From Anopheles merus (lineage: Eukaryota; Arthropoda; Insecta; Diptera; Culicidae): DNA of 64,000 bases. A program made the translations under genes and the position numbers. The notes beneath the pieces were generated by a model that searched no databases, was not told where the DNA came from, and saw only the letters and a program-made list of their open reading frames with translations. Every line of letters begins with the position of its first letter. Position 1 is the first letter of the stretch. The DNA is taken from the NCBI RefSeq assembly GCF_017562075.2, contig NC_054083.1, positions 53,892,442-53,956,441 on the forward strand. The letters are read 5' to 3'. This document shows, one piece after another, positions 49,182 to 59,988 of this stretch.

Positions 49182-49569
49182 ATCGAAAGCCCCCAAAGGA
49201 TTCCGGCTGGTGATAAATAATGGTGACCATGGATGTCAAACAGTGTACCATATACACCTGCACGTTATAGGCGGACGCCAGCTCGGATGGCCTCCCGGGT
49301 AATTGTATCGCGAACTGCACGTAACAGAAGCAAATAAATGGACCATCGTGCGGTTATCCATTTCCATCCTGAATATTCTGATTTTCTGATCCGACCACCG
49401 TTGAAGGAATTTAAAAAAAATCGATGACATCCGAAACACAGGCTGACAGGCGCTAAGTGGACGGACTGTCAATAGTCAGCAGAAAGCAAAACAAAGTCAG
49501 AGTAAACAGGTTCGATATGAAAACAAAACAATACTTGCACTTTCTAACCCGTTTTTTGCGTAGTTCCAG

Positions 49570-50535
49570 ATGAGCAAAATGAGCGACCAATCCAGCGAGG
49601 CGTTAAGTGGTCCCAATGATAGCTCCATACCAGCCACAGCAGTGGAAGCTGAGAAGGACAGTGAATCAGACTCATCCATTAGCTGTGCTAAACAGACCGC
49701 TGACAACAATGATGATGAGTGTCCAAAAACGTTCCCGTTCACCGATGCCAACGATAGCCCGAGTGCAGGGGATTTGGCTCACTCTACACGCTGTAATCTG
49801 AAGGTGCGTACGAAGTGCCATCGACTGCAGAATCGCTCATCCCCGTACAGGACGATACGCCCGTCGGCGCTACTCGTCTCCCGCTTTCTGGAGGCCGTTT
49901 CGCACAATAACACGGAAAAGGTGCAGGAAATGATACAGCAAGGCATGTCACCGAACACGTCCGAAAGCTACTTCAACCGGTCGGCGTTGCATATTGCGTG
50001 CAGCAGAGGATTCCGAGACATCGTTCGCCTCTTGCTAGAGAACGGTGCCAACCCGAACATACGGGATAAAAATATGAACACACCGCTGCACTTGGCCTCC
50101 AGCACGGAAAGTGTCGAGGTGGTGCAGATGCTACTCGATTTCGGCACCAACGTGCTGCTGAGGGATTCGAATGGTTTGCTTGCGCTGGACTTTTCAATCG
50201 GTAAGCTCCGGCTCTCGGAGCGGCTCATCTCCAAAATGCAAAAGCTTACGCAAAGCGACATACACAAGCATCGTGAAAAAACGGCCGACGTTTGCGAACG
50301 AATTTTTGCCGTATTTAAGCAGCAGGTCCGAAACCTCGATCTGCCAAGGCAGGGCCTGGACCAGGAAAAGCTGGAACAGATGCTGAATGATTTTTCCGAA
50401 CAGCTCGGCAAGGTGCGCCAACGGCAAATCGATCTCGATTCCATCGTCGATCAGATCAGCAATCTGAAGGTGAAAAGTGAAATTGATAGCGACGTCAATT
50501 CGTTGCTCTCCACCCTGCAGCAGTTCACTCTCTGA
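49570..50535 (+). CDS. ANKRD54-like ankyrin-repeat protein
   Basis: Vertebrate ANKRD54 (LIAR) is a nucleo-cytoplasmic shuttling scaffold that binds Src-family and Tec kinases; the fly role is unknown to me. Single exon, 321 residues. Acidic Ser-rich N-terminus (to about 70), a basic segment VRTKCHRLQNRSSPYRTIRP, then three ankyrin repeats from about 105 to 205, with SALHIACSRGFRDIVRLLLE, NTPLHLASSTESVEVVQMLL and SNGLLALDFSIGKL. A C-terminal helical region (about 215-321) matches the ANKRD54 tail in layout. ATG at 49570 chosen; a second ATG three codons on is equally possible. AATAAA at 50870-50875 places a 154-bp GT microsatellite in its 3'UTR. Confidence 0.88.
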   Translation: MSKMSDQSSEALSGPNDSSIPATAVEAEKDSESDSSISCAKQTADNNDDECPKTFPFTDANDSPSAGDLAHSTRCNLKVRTKCHRLQNRSSPYRTIRPSALLVSRFLEAVSHNNTEKVQEMIQQGMSPNTSESYFNRSALHIACSRGFRDIVRLLLENGANPNIRDKNMNTPLHLASSTESVEVVQMLLDFGTNVLLRDSNGLLALDFSIGKLRLSERLISKMQKLTQSDIHKHREKTADVCERIFAVFKQQVRNLDLPRQGLDQEKLEQMLNDFSEQLGKVRQRQIDLDSIVDQISNLKVKSEIDSDVNSLLSTLQQFTL

Positions 50536-50644
50536 ACTGTGGAAGGACAATTATTCATTCGGTGATGGATCAAACGGTTTCATGCGCGCGGATTACATTC
50601 CATATCCATCTAATACATGTATAGGCCAAGTTTCTATGTAATGT

Positions 50645-50807
<163 letters not shown>

Positions 50808-50869
50808 TACGTATAATAGATTACTTTTGTTTCGGCTCTCCCTATTGTACATTCAGGTGCTTTATGTAG

Positions 50870-50875
50870 AATAAA
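50870..50875 (+). promoter_or_regulatory. Poly(A) signal of ANKRD54-like gene
   Basis: AATAAA 335 nt after the stop codon and 23 nt before the convergent CWC27 stop, so the two transcripts probably overlap at their 3' ends. Confidence 0.7.
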
Positions 50876-50897
50876 TAATAAGCTAGACTATACGCCT

Positions 50898-52491
50898 TTA
50901 TTTGCGTGGTTTCTGGGTGCGTTCGATCTTTTCGCCCCGCTTTCGCTTGTTTAACGGATTCCGCGGATCGTACACGTCGTACCAATCGTCGTCCTTAGTG
51001 GCGGCATCTTTCGCTAGGATTGGATCCTTCTTTTCAAACTCCAACCGGTGCGAAAGCCAATTGTCTCCCCGAATGTCCTCCTCTTCGTCGACGGCAGCAC
51101 TGGCGTGCGACTCTGGATCCCGCTCATGGGCGGAATGGAGCTTGGATTTGAACTTTTGCAACAGCTCCATGGTGAAGTTTTCGCGCGAACTGCCTTTCTG
51201 GGGCACCTGTTTAGTTTTCTGTGTGTATTCTTCCTGCACCTTTAGCACCTCATCCATCACTTCCTTGCGGGACGATTTTTTGGACACCTTCTTCTGCTCA
51301 CTCTCCTTATCCTTGTCCTTGGAGCGCTTGTCCGTGTGATAGTCGCGCTTGAGTTTCGTTATCTCCTGTCGGATCTTTTCCGCTTCCTGCTGTTTGGCTT
51401 TCTTTCTTTCGCTTCCAAGCCCGTAATCGGAATCGGAATCGCTTTCGCTTGCATCCGAAGGGGGCGGTTTCCTCTCTACTGCTTTCTCGTCCGGTTTACG
51501 CTTCAGCTTTTCTCGCACACTTTGTGCACCGTCTTTGTTCCGCGAAGCCTTCGTTGAAATGCGATGCTGTTCCGCGTCCTGTTCATCACTTTTGGGTGAG
51601 GAAACTGCCTCATCGTCAGACGAATCCACCCGTCGACGGATTTTCGACTCCTCTTCCGCATTGGTGCTTGCCGTTTGCTTGCTCAGCTGAGGATCGTCCA
51701 GCACGTCGTGCGATGATTTTCCCCGTCCGGATGCATTTTTCTGCACATACACCTGAGTTTCCAGCTCTTCCTCTTCCGCTTCATCGCCGAATGATAGAAG
51801 CCCAAAGTTTTTAACCCCTTTCTCCTTCCTCTTCTTGCTTGCGTTCTCGTTTTCCTGTTTCGATTTGGCCCGATCCGCATCGCCCGTGCGCCGTGGTACG
51901 ATGTCGTCGAATGGGTTGTTTAGTACCTCCGTCCGAATGATACGATGGGTAAAGTGCGGGCGCTCATTTTCATACACTTCGCCTTCTTCCAGCTTCAGCA
52001 TGTTGTATATCGTGTCGCCCGCAACCTTTCCAAACAGTGTGTTCTGGTTCTGCAGTTCTGGCGTTGGTCCCATGGTGAAGAAGAACTGTGAGGCGTTATC
52101 GTTTCTGCCGGAATTCGCCATACCCACCAGCCCGCGCCGAACGTAGCGCAGGCGGGAGTGAAACTCATCCTTGAACGGATGGCCGTACACCGATTCGCCT
52201 CCCGTGCCGTCGCCATTCGGGTCCCCTCCCTGCACGATGAAGCCTTTCACAACACGGTGAAAGATCGTGCCGTTGTAGTAGCCTTCCAGGCATAGTTGTA
52301 TAAAGTTCCGGCAAGCCAACGGACATTCCTTCGACCAAAGCTCTATGTCGATGTCGCCGACAGATGTTTTTAGTAGAACCTGCAAGGATGCAGACGTATC
52401 GGTAATGCTAAGGGACTTTCGGTTTGCCACTGTGATGAACAGCGTTTACCTTGCCCGACGTCGGTGGCTCTTGTATGTAAATGTTGCTCAT
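50898..52491 (-). CDS. CWC27 spliceosome-associated cyclophilin
   Basis: Component of the activated (Bact) spliceosome, nuclear. Exons 52491-52450 (MSNIYIQEPPTSGK) and 52379-50898, phase 0; 507 residues. A cyclophilin-type PPIase domain (about 14-170) contains FHRVVKGFIVQGGDPNG, ASQFFFTM and NTLFGKV. At the site of the cyclophilin A Trp that binds cyclosporin the sequence is TPELQNQ, a Glu, as in known CWC27 proteins, consistent with weak or absent isomerase activity. After the domain comes the family-typical NNPFDDIVPR. A long charged, Lys/Glu/Arg/Ser-rich tail follows, with DSSDDEA and SDASESDSDSDYG acidic clusters, ending WYDVYDPRNPLNKRKRGE. Divergent from THUMPD1. Confidence 0.95.
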
Positions 52492-52674
52492 CTTAAGTTA
52501 GCAAGTGCTTTTCCTGAAACTTTCAAAATTATTTACTGCTGCGAAGCGGAGGCACCGCACCAAAGTGGATTGTTTGCAGAAGGCTTGTTTACGTTGATGC
52601 GTCTTGACATTTCGTTTGACGTTTGCAAGGAGTGTCGAAACACGTTGAGAGCTACCGACGAGAGCTGGTGCATC
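52492..52674. promoter_or_regulatory. Shared divergent promoter, CWC27 / THUMPD1
   Basis: 183 bp between divergent start codons of two RNA-processing genes. No TATA box is evident. Confidence 0.6.
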
Positions 52675-53694
52675 ATGTCCGAGGCGAAGAAAATAAAGTT
52701 AGACTCGACGGAGAAAGGATCGCAACAACGGAAAGCCAAGCATGGAAAAGCAGGCAAGCGCAACTATTACGCGAAGGTGCGAGACGACAATGGAACAGGC
52801 GATGGACCGAGGGACCGCTGCATGAAACCCGGCCACCGAGGAATACTGGTAACGTGCAACGGGCACGTTCGTGACTGTGTACGCGACAGCTATCGCATCC
52901 TGAATGAATACGCAGACCAACTGTACGGACCGGTTGAAACCCCGCGTTGCGAAGATGAGAATCAGCCCGACGGTGGCAGCGACGAGGAGGACATCTCGGT
53001 CAAGCTGCAGAAAGAGGCGGAAGCGGCCGGTAAAAAGCGTAATGCAGCATCTTTCCGCTTCCAGAGCGTGGAGAGCGGGGCCATGAATTGTCTCTTCATC
53101 CACACCGTGCTGCCCGATCCGAATGAGATAGTCGTGAAGCTAATGCGAGATTTGAGCGCTACCAAAAAGCACAAATCCCGCTTCATTCTGCGAATGTTGC
53201 CCATTCAGGCGGTGTGTCGTGCGAACCTGAAGGACATCATGGATGTCGTTGGGCGATTAGGCGACCAGTACTTTCTGAAGGAGCCGAAAACGTATGCCAT
53301 CGTGTTTAACCGTCGGCTCAACAATGACCTCTCGAGGGACGACGTGATTCGCGAGCTGGCCGATCTCATCACGTCCAAGAATGCGGGAAACAAGGCGAAC
53401 CTGAAAAACCCTGAACTGGCGGTCATTGTGGAAGTTATCAAGGGGTTGTGCTGCATCGGCATCCTGCCCGAATATTACCCACTTCGGAAGTACAATGTTG
53501 TGGAACTCGTCGCTATACGGGACCCATCGTCATCTTCCGCGACGGAACCTGCCAAGGCGAAGGATGTCAAGGAAGCGGGGGAAACCGTGAACGAGCACCC
53601 GAAGCCAGAAGAGCAGATAAAAGCAGATGCCGCCGCTGGGAAGAAAGCAAACTCGCCCAAAATAACGAATCCATCCGACGAAGCTTCTGGGTAA
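52675..53694 (+). CDS. THUMPD1/Tan1-like tRNA acetylation adaptor
   Basis: THUMPD1 (yeast Tan1) binds tRNA and assists the NAT10/Kre33 acetyltransferase in making N4-acetylcytidine at position 12 of tRNA-Ser and -Leu. Single exon, 339 residues from ATG 52675. Lys-rich N-terminus with KRNYYAKVRD; GHRGILVTCNGHVRDCVRDS (about 55-75), the family's opening block; an acidic insert; FRFQSVESGAMNCLFIHTVL; then a THUMP domain (about 150-290) with TKKHKSRFILRMLPIQAVCRAN, TYAIVFNRRLN and VIKGLCCIGILPEYYPLRKYNV. A low-complexity Ala/Lys/Glu tail ends EASG. The stop overlaps a donor-like GGTAAGA, so a spliced extension cannot be excluded. AATAAA at 53769-53774. Confidence 0.92.
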   Translation: MSEAKKIKLDSTEKGSQQRKAKHGKAGKRNYYAKVRDDNGTGDGPRDRCMKPGHRGILVTCNGHVRDCVRDSYRILNEYADQLYGPVETPRCEDENQPDGGSDEEDISVKLQKEAEAAGKKRNAASFRFQSVESGAMNCLFIHTVLPDPNEIVVKLMRDLSATKKHKSRFILRMLPIQAVCRANLKDIMDVVGRLGDQYFLKEPKTYAIVFNRRLNNDLSRDDVIRELADLITSKNAGNKANLKNPELAVIVEVIKGLCCIGILPEYYPLRKYNVVELVAIRDPSSSSATEPAKAKDVKEAGETVNEHPKPEEQIKADAAAGKKANSPKITNPSDEASG

Positions 53695-53702
53695 GAAGAA
53701 TG

Positions 53703-53708
53703 TTTATT
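53703..53708 (-). promoter_or_regulatory. Poly(A) signal of KIF23/pav
   Basis: Minus-strand AATAAA 143 nt after the stop. THUMPD1 has its own AATAAA at 53769-53774 on plus, so the two mature 3'UTRs should overlap by roughly 80-110 nt. Confidence 0.6.
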
Positions 53709-53850
53709 AATCAAGCAAGGATGGTAATGTTAAAAAGAAAAAAAAAGTACATAACGTTAGTGAGTTCTAATAAAAACGAAACGAATTTGTGCACACATAA
53801 TTCGTCTGTATACGGCCTTTATCGCCCTTCTTCTCCCACAACCTTAATCG

Positions 53851-56710
53851 TCAATGCTTCGACCGCTTATGTTGTCCCGCTGCAGCAGAATGTCCCTCGA
53901 TCGCGGTACTACACTTGGAATTTGTGTTCTGGATCTCGCTCAACGGTGGAGCGCTAGGGGTAACGAAGTTGCTCGACCTCTTCCGACTTGGCGGCGTCTT
54001 GGTGGGGGAATACTGTTTCAGACACTCCACATCGTTGAACACGACCTGCGCACCTCCACCGCTGGTAGGGATCACGTCGCCCTTGTACAGCTTCGTTTCC
54101 AGCTCGCCTTCAGTGTCGGCATCCTGCGATATCAGACAGTACTTGGTCGTCTTCTGGGCTAGCACATCCTTGTCGGTGAGCTTAGTGACGGACTTGGAGT
54201 TGCAATAGTACGGCTGCAGAATGGTTCCCAGTGGAACGGGATTAGCAGCACGATGTTCCAGCCATCGTTCACCGGTCGAGCGCGATCGTCGATGTCTACC
54301 GTTTGCAACTGCCGTGCCGGGCTGTTCAAGAAACAAGGAGGGCATACATTTAAGTACCGAAGCTCTGTGGGCCGTCCCAGGGGGAGGGAAAAGAACAGGA
54401 CAGACTTACCCTTGATCCGCGCGGCGTAGCGTACACAGACACCAGCGACTTTACGTTCGGCGTTGACTCCAGCTTGTGAAAATCTTTGTCGACGCTGCTC
54501 GAGCGACCACGCGCTGCGATTGGCGTGCCCTGAATGATTTCCGACACCAGCCGGAGACGCTCCTCCTTGTCCCGCATTTCGTCCTGCAGTTTGTTTTTCT
54601 GCTCCATCAGCTTTATCTCGAGCTCGCGGCTCATCTTCTCCGATTCGACGGCTATCTTGGACGTAAACTTCTTGCGCTGGCGTTCCTTTTCGAGCTCCTT
54701 TTGGCTCACGAGCTGGGTCTTCTGGTTGAGCTGGGTTTGCAGTTCCCGCACGCGCTCTTCCAGTTGCCGGTTGCGACGGTTCAAATCGTCAATCGAACTC
54801 TCGTAAATCACGATCTTGTTCTCGAGCGCGATGATTTTCTGCTTGTTCTGCGCCAGCACTCCCTTGTATGAAGTGTTTTCGGTACGTAGCGACAAATTAT
54901 CACTCTCCAGCTTGTGCATATTCATGCGCAGTCGATTCTGGCGCGCATTAAAGTCTTCGCGGAGCAGTTTGCGCTTTTGAATTCTCAGCTCTAACACTTC
55001 GGAGAGCTTCCGCACGAGCTCGTCACTTTCGGCCGATCCTAGCTTCATGTCTGCCACGAACGGCTCCAGACTGTACACCAGCCCAAGGTCGAACTCCATG
55101 CGATCACCGTTGGATTCGGTGGCGCCAGCGAACGGTGTATGAACGTGGTGCGGGTGGTTCCTTTCGGCCATATCGCTAATGGCCATCTTAAACAGCTGAT
55201 TTGCCTTACGGCGCCCGGGCGTAAGGCCCATGTCGACCTTCATCGGTGTGGGTCGTGCTATTTGTACGTCCTGCGTCATTTCGGCGAACTTCATCACCTG
55301 GGCCGTTTCGTCGTAATCTTCGGCCCGCGGATTCACGCACACAATCATCCGCACCTGGCCTTCGCCATCGAAATAGTTCTTGAACAGGTGGGTAATCTTC
55401 GAATCACGGTACGGCACCTTCTTACCGCCGCATGTTTGCTGGTTTTCGCGCAAGATCTCCAAACATGTTCGCAGAGTCATCAAGCTGTTGTTGATGTTGC
55501 CAGCCTCACGCAACCGCTGTCCAGTGTTGCCCGTCCTGTTCGTGCGCTCGCTGCCGGCCAAATCTACCAACGAAAGCTGACTCACGGTAATGGCGTTGCG
55601 ATCCTGCACCACGTTCTCTCCTTGCACGTCAACCGGGGCTTGTACCAGTCGGATGGTAAAAACGGAATGGGATCGACTGGATTCGGCATTAAGAATCGTG
55701 TGTCCCATGCGCTTCCGCTTTTGGCCAATCTGGAACAGCTCTAGTGCCTCCTCAACGGATTTAACCTCCACCTCCGTCACGCCGTGCACAAACATATTGT
55801 GTTGCGCATCTTCGCGAACCATTTTGCTCTGCAGCGTCCTGAAAGGGAGATGAGCAAAAGTACATTAATCATTGCATTTGTGCGGGGAACTCGATGTGAT
55901 TTCATACTTTTGAATGGTGGTTTCTTCTAACAAATCGTACACACTGTTGTTGTATACTTCCACATAATTTATAAATACGGCGTAAATGTTGTCCTCCTCG
56001 ATTCCACTGATTTCGGACGGCTCCACTGAAACTTGAGACGCCACCTCCTGGTCTAGGTCCTTCTTTCTCGTGGATTTGGTCAACTTGGCGTTCAATTCGG
56101 CCTGCCGCTCGAGCAATACCTCTGACTCGGTCAGTATATCAAACCCATTCAGCCGATCCGACTTGAATGTGTACTTTTTGGCCTGATAGTCCGCAATGGT
56201 GCGAAACAGCGCATCCAAACAGCGCGGCATGATGCCGCGATGCTGTAAATCGCCGGTCATAGTGTACGTTTTGCCGCTGCCAGTGACACCGTATGTGAAC
56301 AGCAGCCCATTTCGGCCACGAATCAGTCCCTCCACGAGCGGCTGCGCCACACTCACGTACACCTCATGCTGGCGCACGGCGTCGTCGAACACTCGCTTAA
56401 AAATGTACTGCGTTTCCTTCAGATTAGCGACCTTATAGTTGATGGCTATTTCCGGGGGTGTCAAAACGACCGTATGAGGATCGGTGACGCGCAAACAAGT
56501 AAGATCGGACTCGCATGGTGGCGGTCGAACGCGGCAGTACACTTGGACAGGATCTTTTCCCAAGTTGTTGCCAGAATTTCCACGACTTTTGATAGCCGAC
56601 TTCGGCAATACCTTCAAAGGTGTTTTCTGCCGCCTGAAAAAGAAATGATTTGCACATGAACTATCATTCCGACCAAGCTAAAGCGCACAGCGCACTCACA
56701 TTGTCTTCAT
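53851..56710 (-). CDS. pav: Kinesin-6 KIF23/MKLP1, Pavarotti orthologue
   Basis: Plus-end motor of centralspindlin (with RacGAP50C/MgcRacGAP), needed for the central spindle and cytokinesis. Exons 56710-56700 (only 11 nt), 56633-55908, 55838-54410, 54321-53851; all phases agree; 878 residues. Motor domain from about residue 30 with VQVYCRVRP, P-loop GVTGSGKT (about 119-126), the long kinesin-6 insert, NAESSRSH (switch I), DLAGSERT (switch II) and NNSLMTLRTCLEIL. Neck and coiled coil at about 560-720 (Glu/Lys/Gln-rich heptads). A C-terminal globular region carries RGRSSSVDKDFHKLESTPNV and a basic SPTKTPPSRKRSS stretch. Its poly(A) signal (53703-53708 on minus) lies inside the THUMPD1 3'UTR region. 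Confidence 0.96.
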
Positions 56711-57901
56711 TGTCCAAACACTGATATCGTCGCAGTATGAGGTAAATTGCTTTCATGAGAATTAACACGATTTCGTTATTATGATGCGCGTAGAGGGAGA
56801 AAGTTTATAATACACGTTGTAATCGGATAAAAAATTACGACACGCACTGGTTGAGGAAAACGCTGCTCCGCTAGGGTTCGTTGATTACCATTGAATGTTC
56901 GTTATGTTTAAAAATGTCAAACCGTTGACAGCGAGACACATAACAACGGAATCGTCAGGCTGTACCACATTGGACATATGTAGCAAAAGACATAGAAAAC
57001 ATCGCACGAACGGTTCGATTTGATTTTGGGTCGAATATCACTGATACATAATTACTGCATACTTTATTCAGTAATTGTTATAAAAAAAACATGAAATATG
57101 GTTCATTTATACCGTATTATTCGATTTTTTATATTGTACGATTGAGAATTGTCTCAATGATAAAATATTCTCTCGTTTTGTAAGAAAAAACATCGCACAA
57201 GAGAAATATTTCATTTGACTTTTCCCACATATACATTTATATACCTTGCGTATATGTACTTTTCCTGAAAACAATCGCAGGAAGCGTCTGTAGTTCGTGG
57301 GAGTGTTGTTTGAATAGTTGTGGAAATTTGGTCTTGTAAAAAAAGTACATAAATGTATTTTACCGATGTTGTAAATTTACGCTGTAGCATCCAGCTAGCT
57401 ATACAGCTTCATTGAATTAAAAGCTTGTGGACAAATGAAACAAAAAACATTGCAGTGTGTGGGAAAGTATCCATGATGAAAGTGAAGATCGTGAGGGTGT
57501 TCATAGCATTAGAGCACGATCGAAAAGTGATGTTGGCAAAGACCTGCTGGTATATGATTAGCCAACCCAGGAACTTAACCAACTGTAGCCCCCGGACTCC
57601 TGCAATATGGCGAAACATTCAAGAGTTTGTGACGAACGATGCAGAACTTCACCGAGAGTGGTTTCGTAGACTACTCTTCGACAACTTCCAGGACAGTGTG
57701 TTTGTTGCTTCCGTTGATGCAGTAAGTAGTGTAGTAAGCTATCAATTTCATGTACTAACAACCCTCTTACTTATTTACATACATATACATATCCATTTTT
57801 TTCACGTCGAAAGGAAGTTAAGAATGAATTTACAACAGGCAATTCAATTTATTACTGTATCAACTATAGGGCTTGTTTGAAGCAATACTCGAGGAAAAAT
57901 G
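56711..57901. other. Spacer between pav and the Cys-loop channel gene
   Basis: pav promoter near 56711-56900; AT-rich beyond. A plus-strand frame at 57473-57721 ends at a strong GTAAGT donor but has no recognised product. Minus-strand AATAAA at 57848-57853 serves the channel gene. Confidence 0.45.
57848..57853 (-). promoter_or_regulatory. Poly(A) signal of the Cys-loop channel gene
   Basis: AATAAA on minus, 48 nt after the stop codon. Confidence 0.65.
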
Positions 57902-59988
57902 TTACTTGAAATTTTTCTTAGATTCAGTTAAATACATAGTCCAATAGGATATGGTGAATATAAGAAAGCTGACAGGGAAAATGATTAAAGATAGCTGATC
58001 CAATCTGCCTCGCTGGGAGCCTGCATACAGGAGTGCAACATCTGCGACGTTCCGAAACCTGAAATGAACAAGTAAAATGCTCATTTTGGGGAAGGAAGGA
58101 TGCAACAACCAACCTGTCTTGGCCTTTTGGTTGCATTCACTTCTGAGATATGAGCCTTAATCTCACCTTTTCCTGGTCATCACAGACGACACTTTCTGGG
58201 CGCTTTGTACAGTGTCTTGTATATTGCTGAGGGAAGCTGACGTTGTTTTGCTGTTGTGATCGTGTGGTTGAATCTTGTTAGTGCCTGAAACCTTTAGGGT
58301 GGCATGCTCCAGACCATTTTCGCGTTGAAATGATGCCGAATTTATCTGTTGGGTGTAAATGTTGGTAAGGGTGGTGTGTGCTTTTACTAAAGTGCAGCAT
58401 AAACGGAAAAAATGCGCTTCTTACCGATGTGTCCATCGTGCTTTGAGCCATCGTCACTGCTGACTGCAGTGTGATGGAAGGTGGTATTGATGAGGCATGC
58501 TGAGCTTTGGCCACACGCCAATGCTTATCGTATCGTATCCCGAACAGCACAATAAAGTACTCCATTAGTGCAAAGAACACAAACAAAGTACAGGATATGA
58601 GCCACACCTAAACGGCGATAGTTGATCATAAGTATAGAGTAGAGAGTCTAAAATCAACCTGTCCAACGACTGCTTACTTCAAGGCACTTCAGTTCCAACG
58701 CATCTGGTGAATTATTCCTCACTGTATCGAACATCGTTATCAATGATAGCAGTGTTGTGACTAGCAGCACCATCCGCCCTGGCACGATTTCTGGGACGAC
58801 CACAAAAGATCCCCAGGATATAGAGACGAATAACGTAGATGGAAGATAGTTTTCCAGCAGATAGCTCTTTACTTCCCTCGACAGGGTTATTTCTAATCTA
58901 GCTGAACTATGATTATCTGCAAGTACAGTGCAAACAACATATGTACCATTGCGTTAGTTGCATTGCATTTTGGAGTAAGTTTTCTTTTGTGTTCAAGTAC
59001 CATCGCTGTAATTGACTATCTGTGATTCCTGTTCAGTGTAGAAAGAAACCACATACTTTGGAAGCCGAAAAAAACCATCCCCAAAGTCATTGGGGAAGGA
59101 TAAGGCATTTTCGGATCTCCAGCGGAACCGTAAATCTTTTACTGGATATTTGTCTATAAACAGAAACAGTTAAAGTAGTTTGTAGTAGTCAAGATGAATC
59201 GCTTCGTATGTATGAAGCGCTGAACAGTCGAGATACGTACAGCTGCTGAAATCGACAGGACATCTCTGCACATCGAGCGGGTACAGCACAAAGTCCATGT
59301 CGCATTTGATGATGATTGTTGCTCTAAAAGTGAGTGTAAAAATCGACTGTTTTCATTTGTATTCCTTGTTGCGAATCATCTTTGCAGGCTTACCCTATGC
59401 TCAAGCTGATGGTGCTGTTTTCATATAACCGTAGGCTGGATATTTCCTCGAATAAGGTTAGCATTTTCATCTCTCGCAGTTGTCGAATGTAAAGATCTGG
59501 AACCCATATCATATCTCGGTCGGCTTTCGTCAGTTCCACATACTCGCCTACCTTGTTGTTAAACACAGGCTGTATTCGAAGGTCTTCCCATGTAATTTGA
59601 AGGAAGACATCGAAGGAAATTTCCTACAAGCAAAAACAGTGCGCGCTCTAGCATGAGACAGCATATGGAGCTTTGGGAGCACGGCAAGCTCGATAACTTA
59701 CTTCCTTGTTTTCATCCACGCCTGATATTCGGTTAATGTACAGCGAAACGGATACATCTGTAAGTGTGCCTGCTGGTGTTGGCGTGCGCACAGAAAAGTG
59801 GACGGAAAATGGTTGCATTAACAACATTACCTGGCTGGTAGAGGAAGACAAATGGATATATTTGTTTTACCTGGCTTTACGTTTTTATCATACTCGATGC
59901 CCTCTAGATACTGGTAATTGATAGTGGCCGTCCTAGCGGGGATACATAGTTCGAAAAGCCAAAACAAACTGCAACGAGAGCGATGCAT
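57902..59988 (-). CDS. Divergent Cys-loop ligand-gated ion channel subunit
   Basis: Pentameric receptor subunit. Nine exons, all GT-AG with agreeing phases: 59988-59871, 59772-59702, 59623-59394, 59323-59241, 59153-59001, 58916-58678, 58607-58425, 58345-58167, 58058-57902; 470 residues. Signal peptide (MHRSRCSLFWLFELCIPA), EGIEYDKNVKP, then VSVSLYINRISGVDE and ITWEDLRIQP. The Cys-loop is CDMDFVLYPLDVQRC (about 147-161). M1 holds ENYLPSTLFVSISWGSFVVV; M2 starts VPGRMVLLVTTLLSLITMF; M3 LISCTLFVFFALMEYF; the M3-M4 loop is about 110 residues; M4 FPVSFLIFTISYWTMY. The usual anion-channel PAR motif before M2 is PGR. This suggests the Drosophila pHCl-2/Hodor or CG12344-type insect group rather than GABA, GluCl or nicotinic receptors. 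Ligand unknown. An in-frame upstream ATG (about 60034) is an alternative start. Confidence 0.92.

Larger units (their letters stand above)
47503..49302 (+). pseudogene. HINT histidine-triad nucleotide-binding protein, interrupted by a transposon
   Basis: HINT proteins hydrolyse purine phosphoramidates and AMP-lysine adducts. Exon 1 is 47503-47799 (99 codons). It starts MIATTLRQLVGRSLFTVQQH, Arg-rich and lacking acids, compatible with a mitochondrial presequence (HINT2-like), then PDTIFDKIIKKQIPADVIYE and APVHFLVIPK. Exon 2 starts at 47880 (ILGHLLHVAGQLGKSK) and is broken at 47928 by a 1,253-bp hAT element. The frame resumes exactly at 49190 as APKGFRLVINNGDHG, then the catalytic triad YHIHLHVIGGRQ and WPPG, stop 49300-49302, AATAAA at 49333-49338. 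Without the insert and one target-site copy the protein is an intact 152 residues. With it, translation runs 30 codons into the element and stops at 48018-48020, before the HxHxH motif. No donor/acceptor pair I could find restores the frame. Confidence 0.88.
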
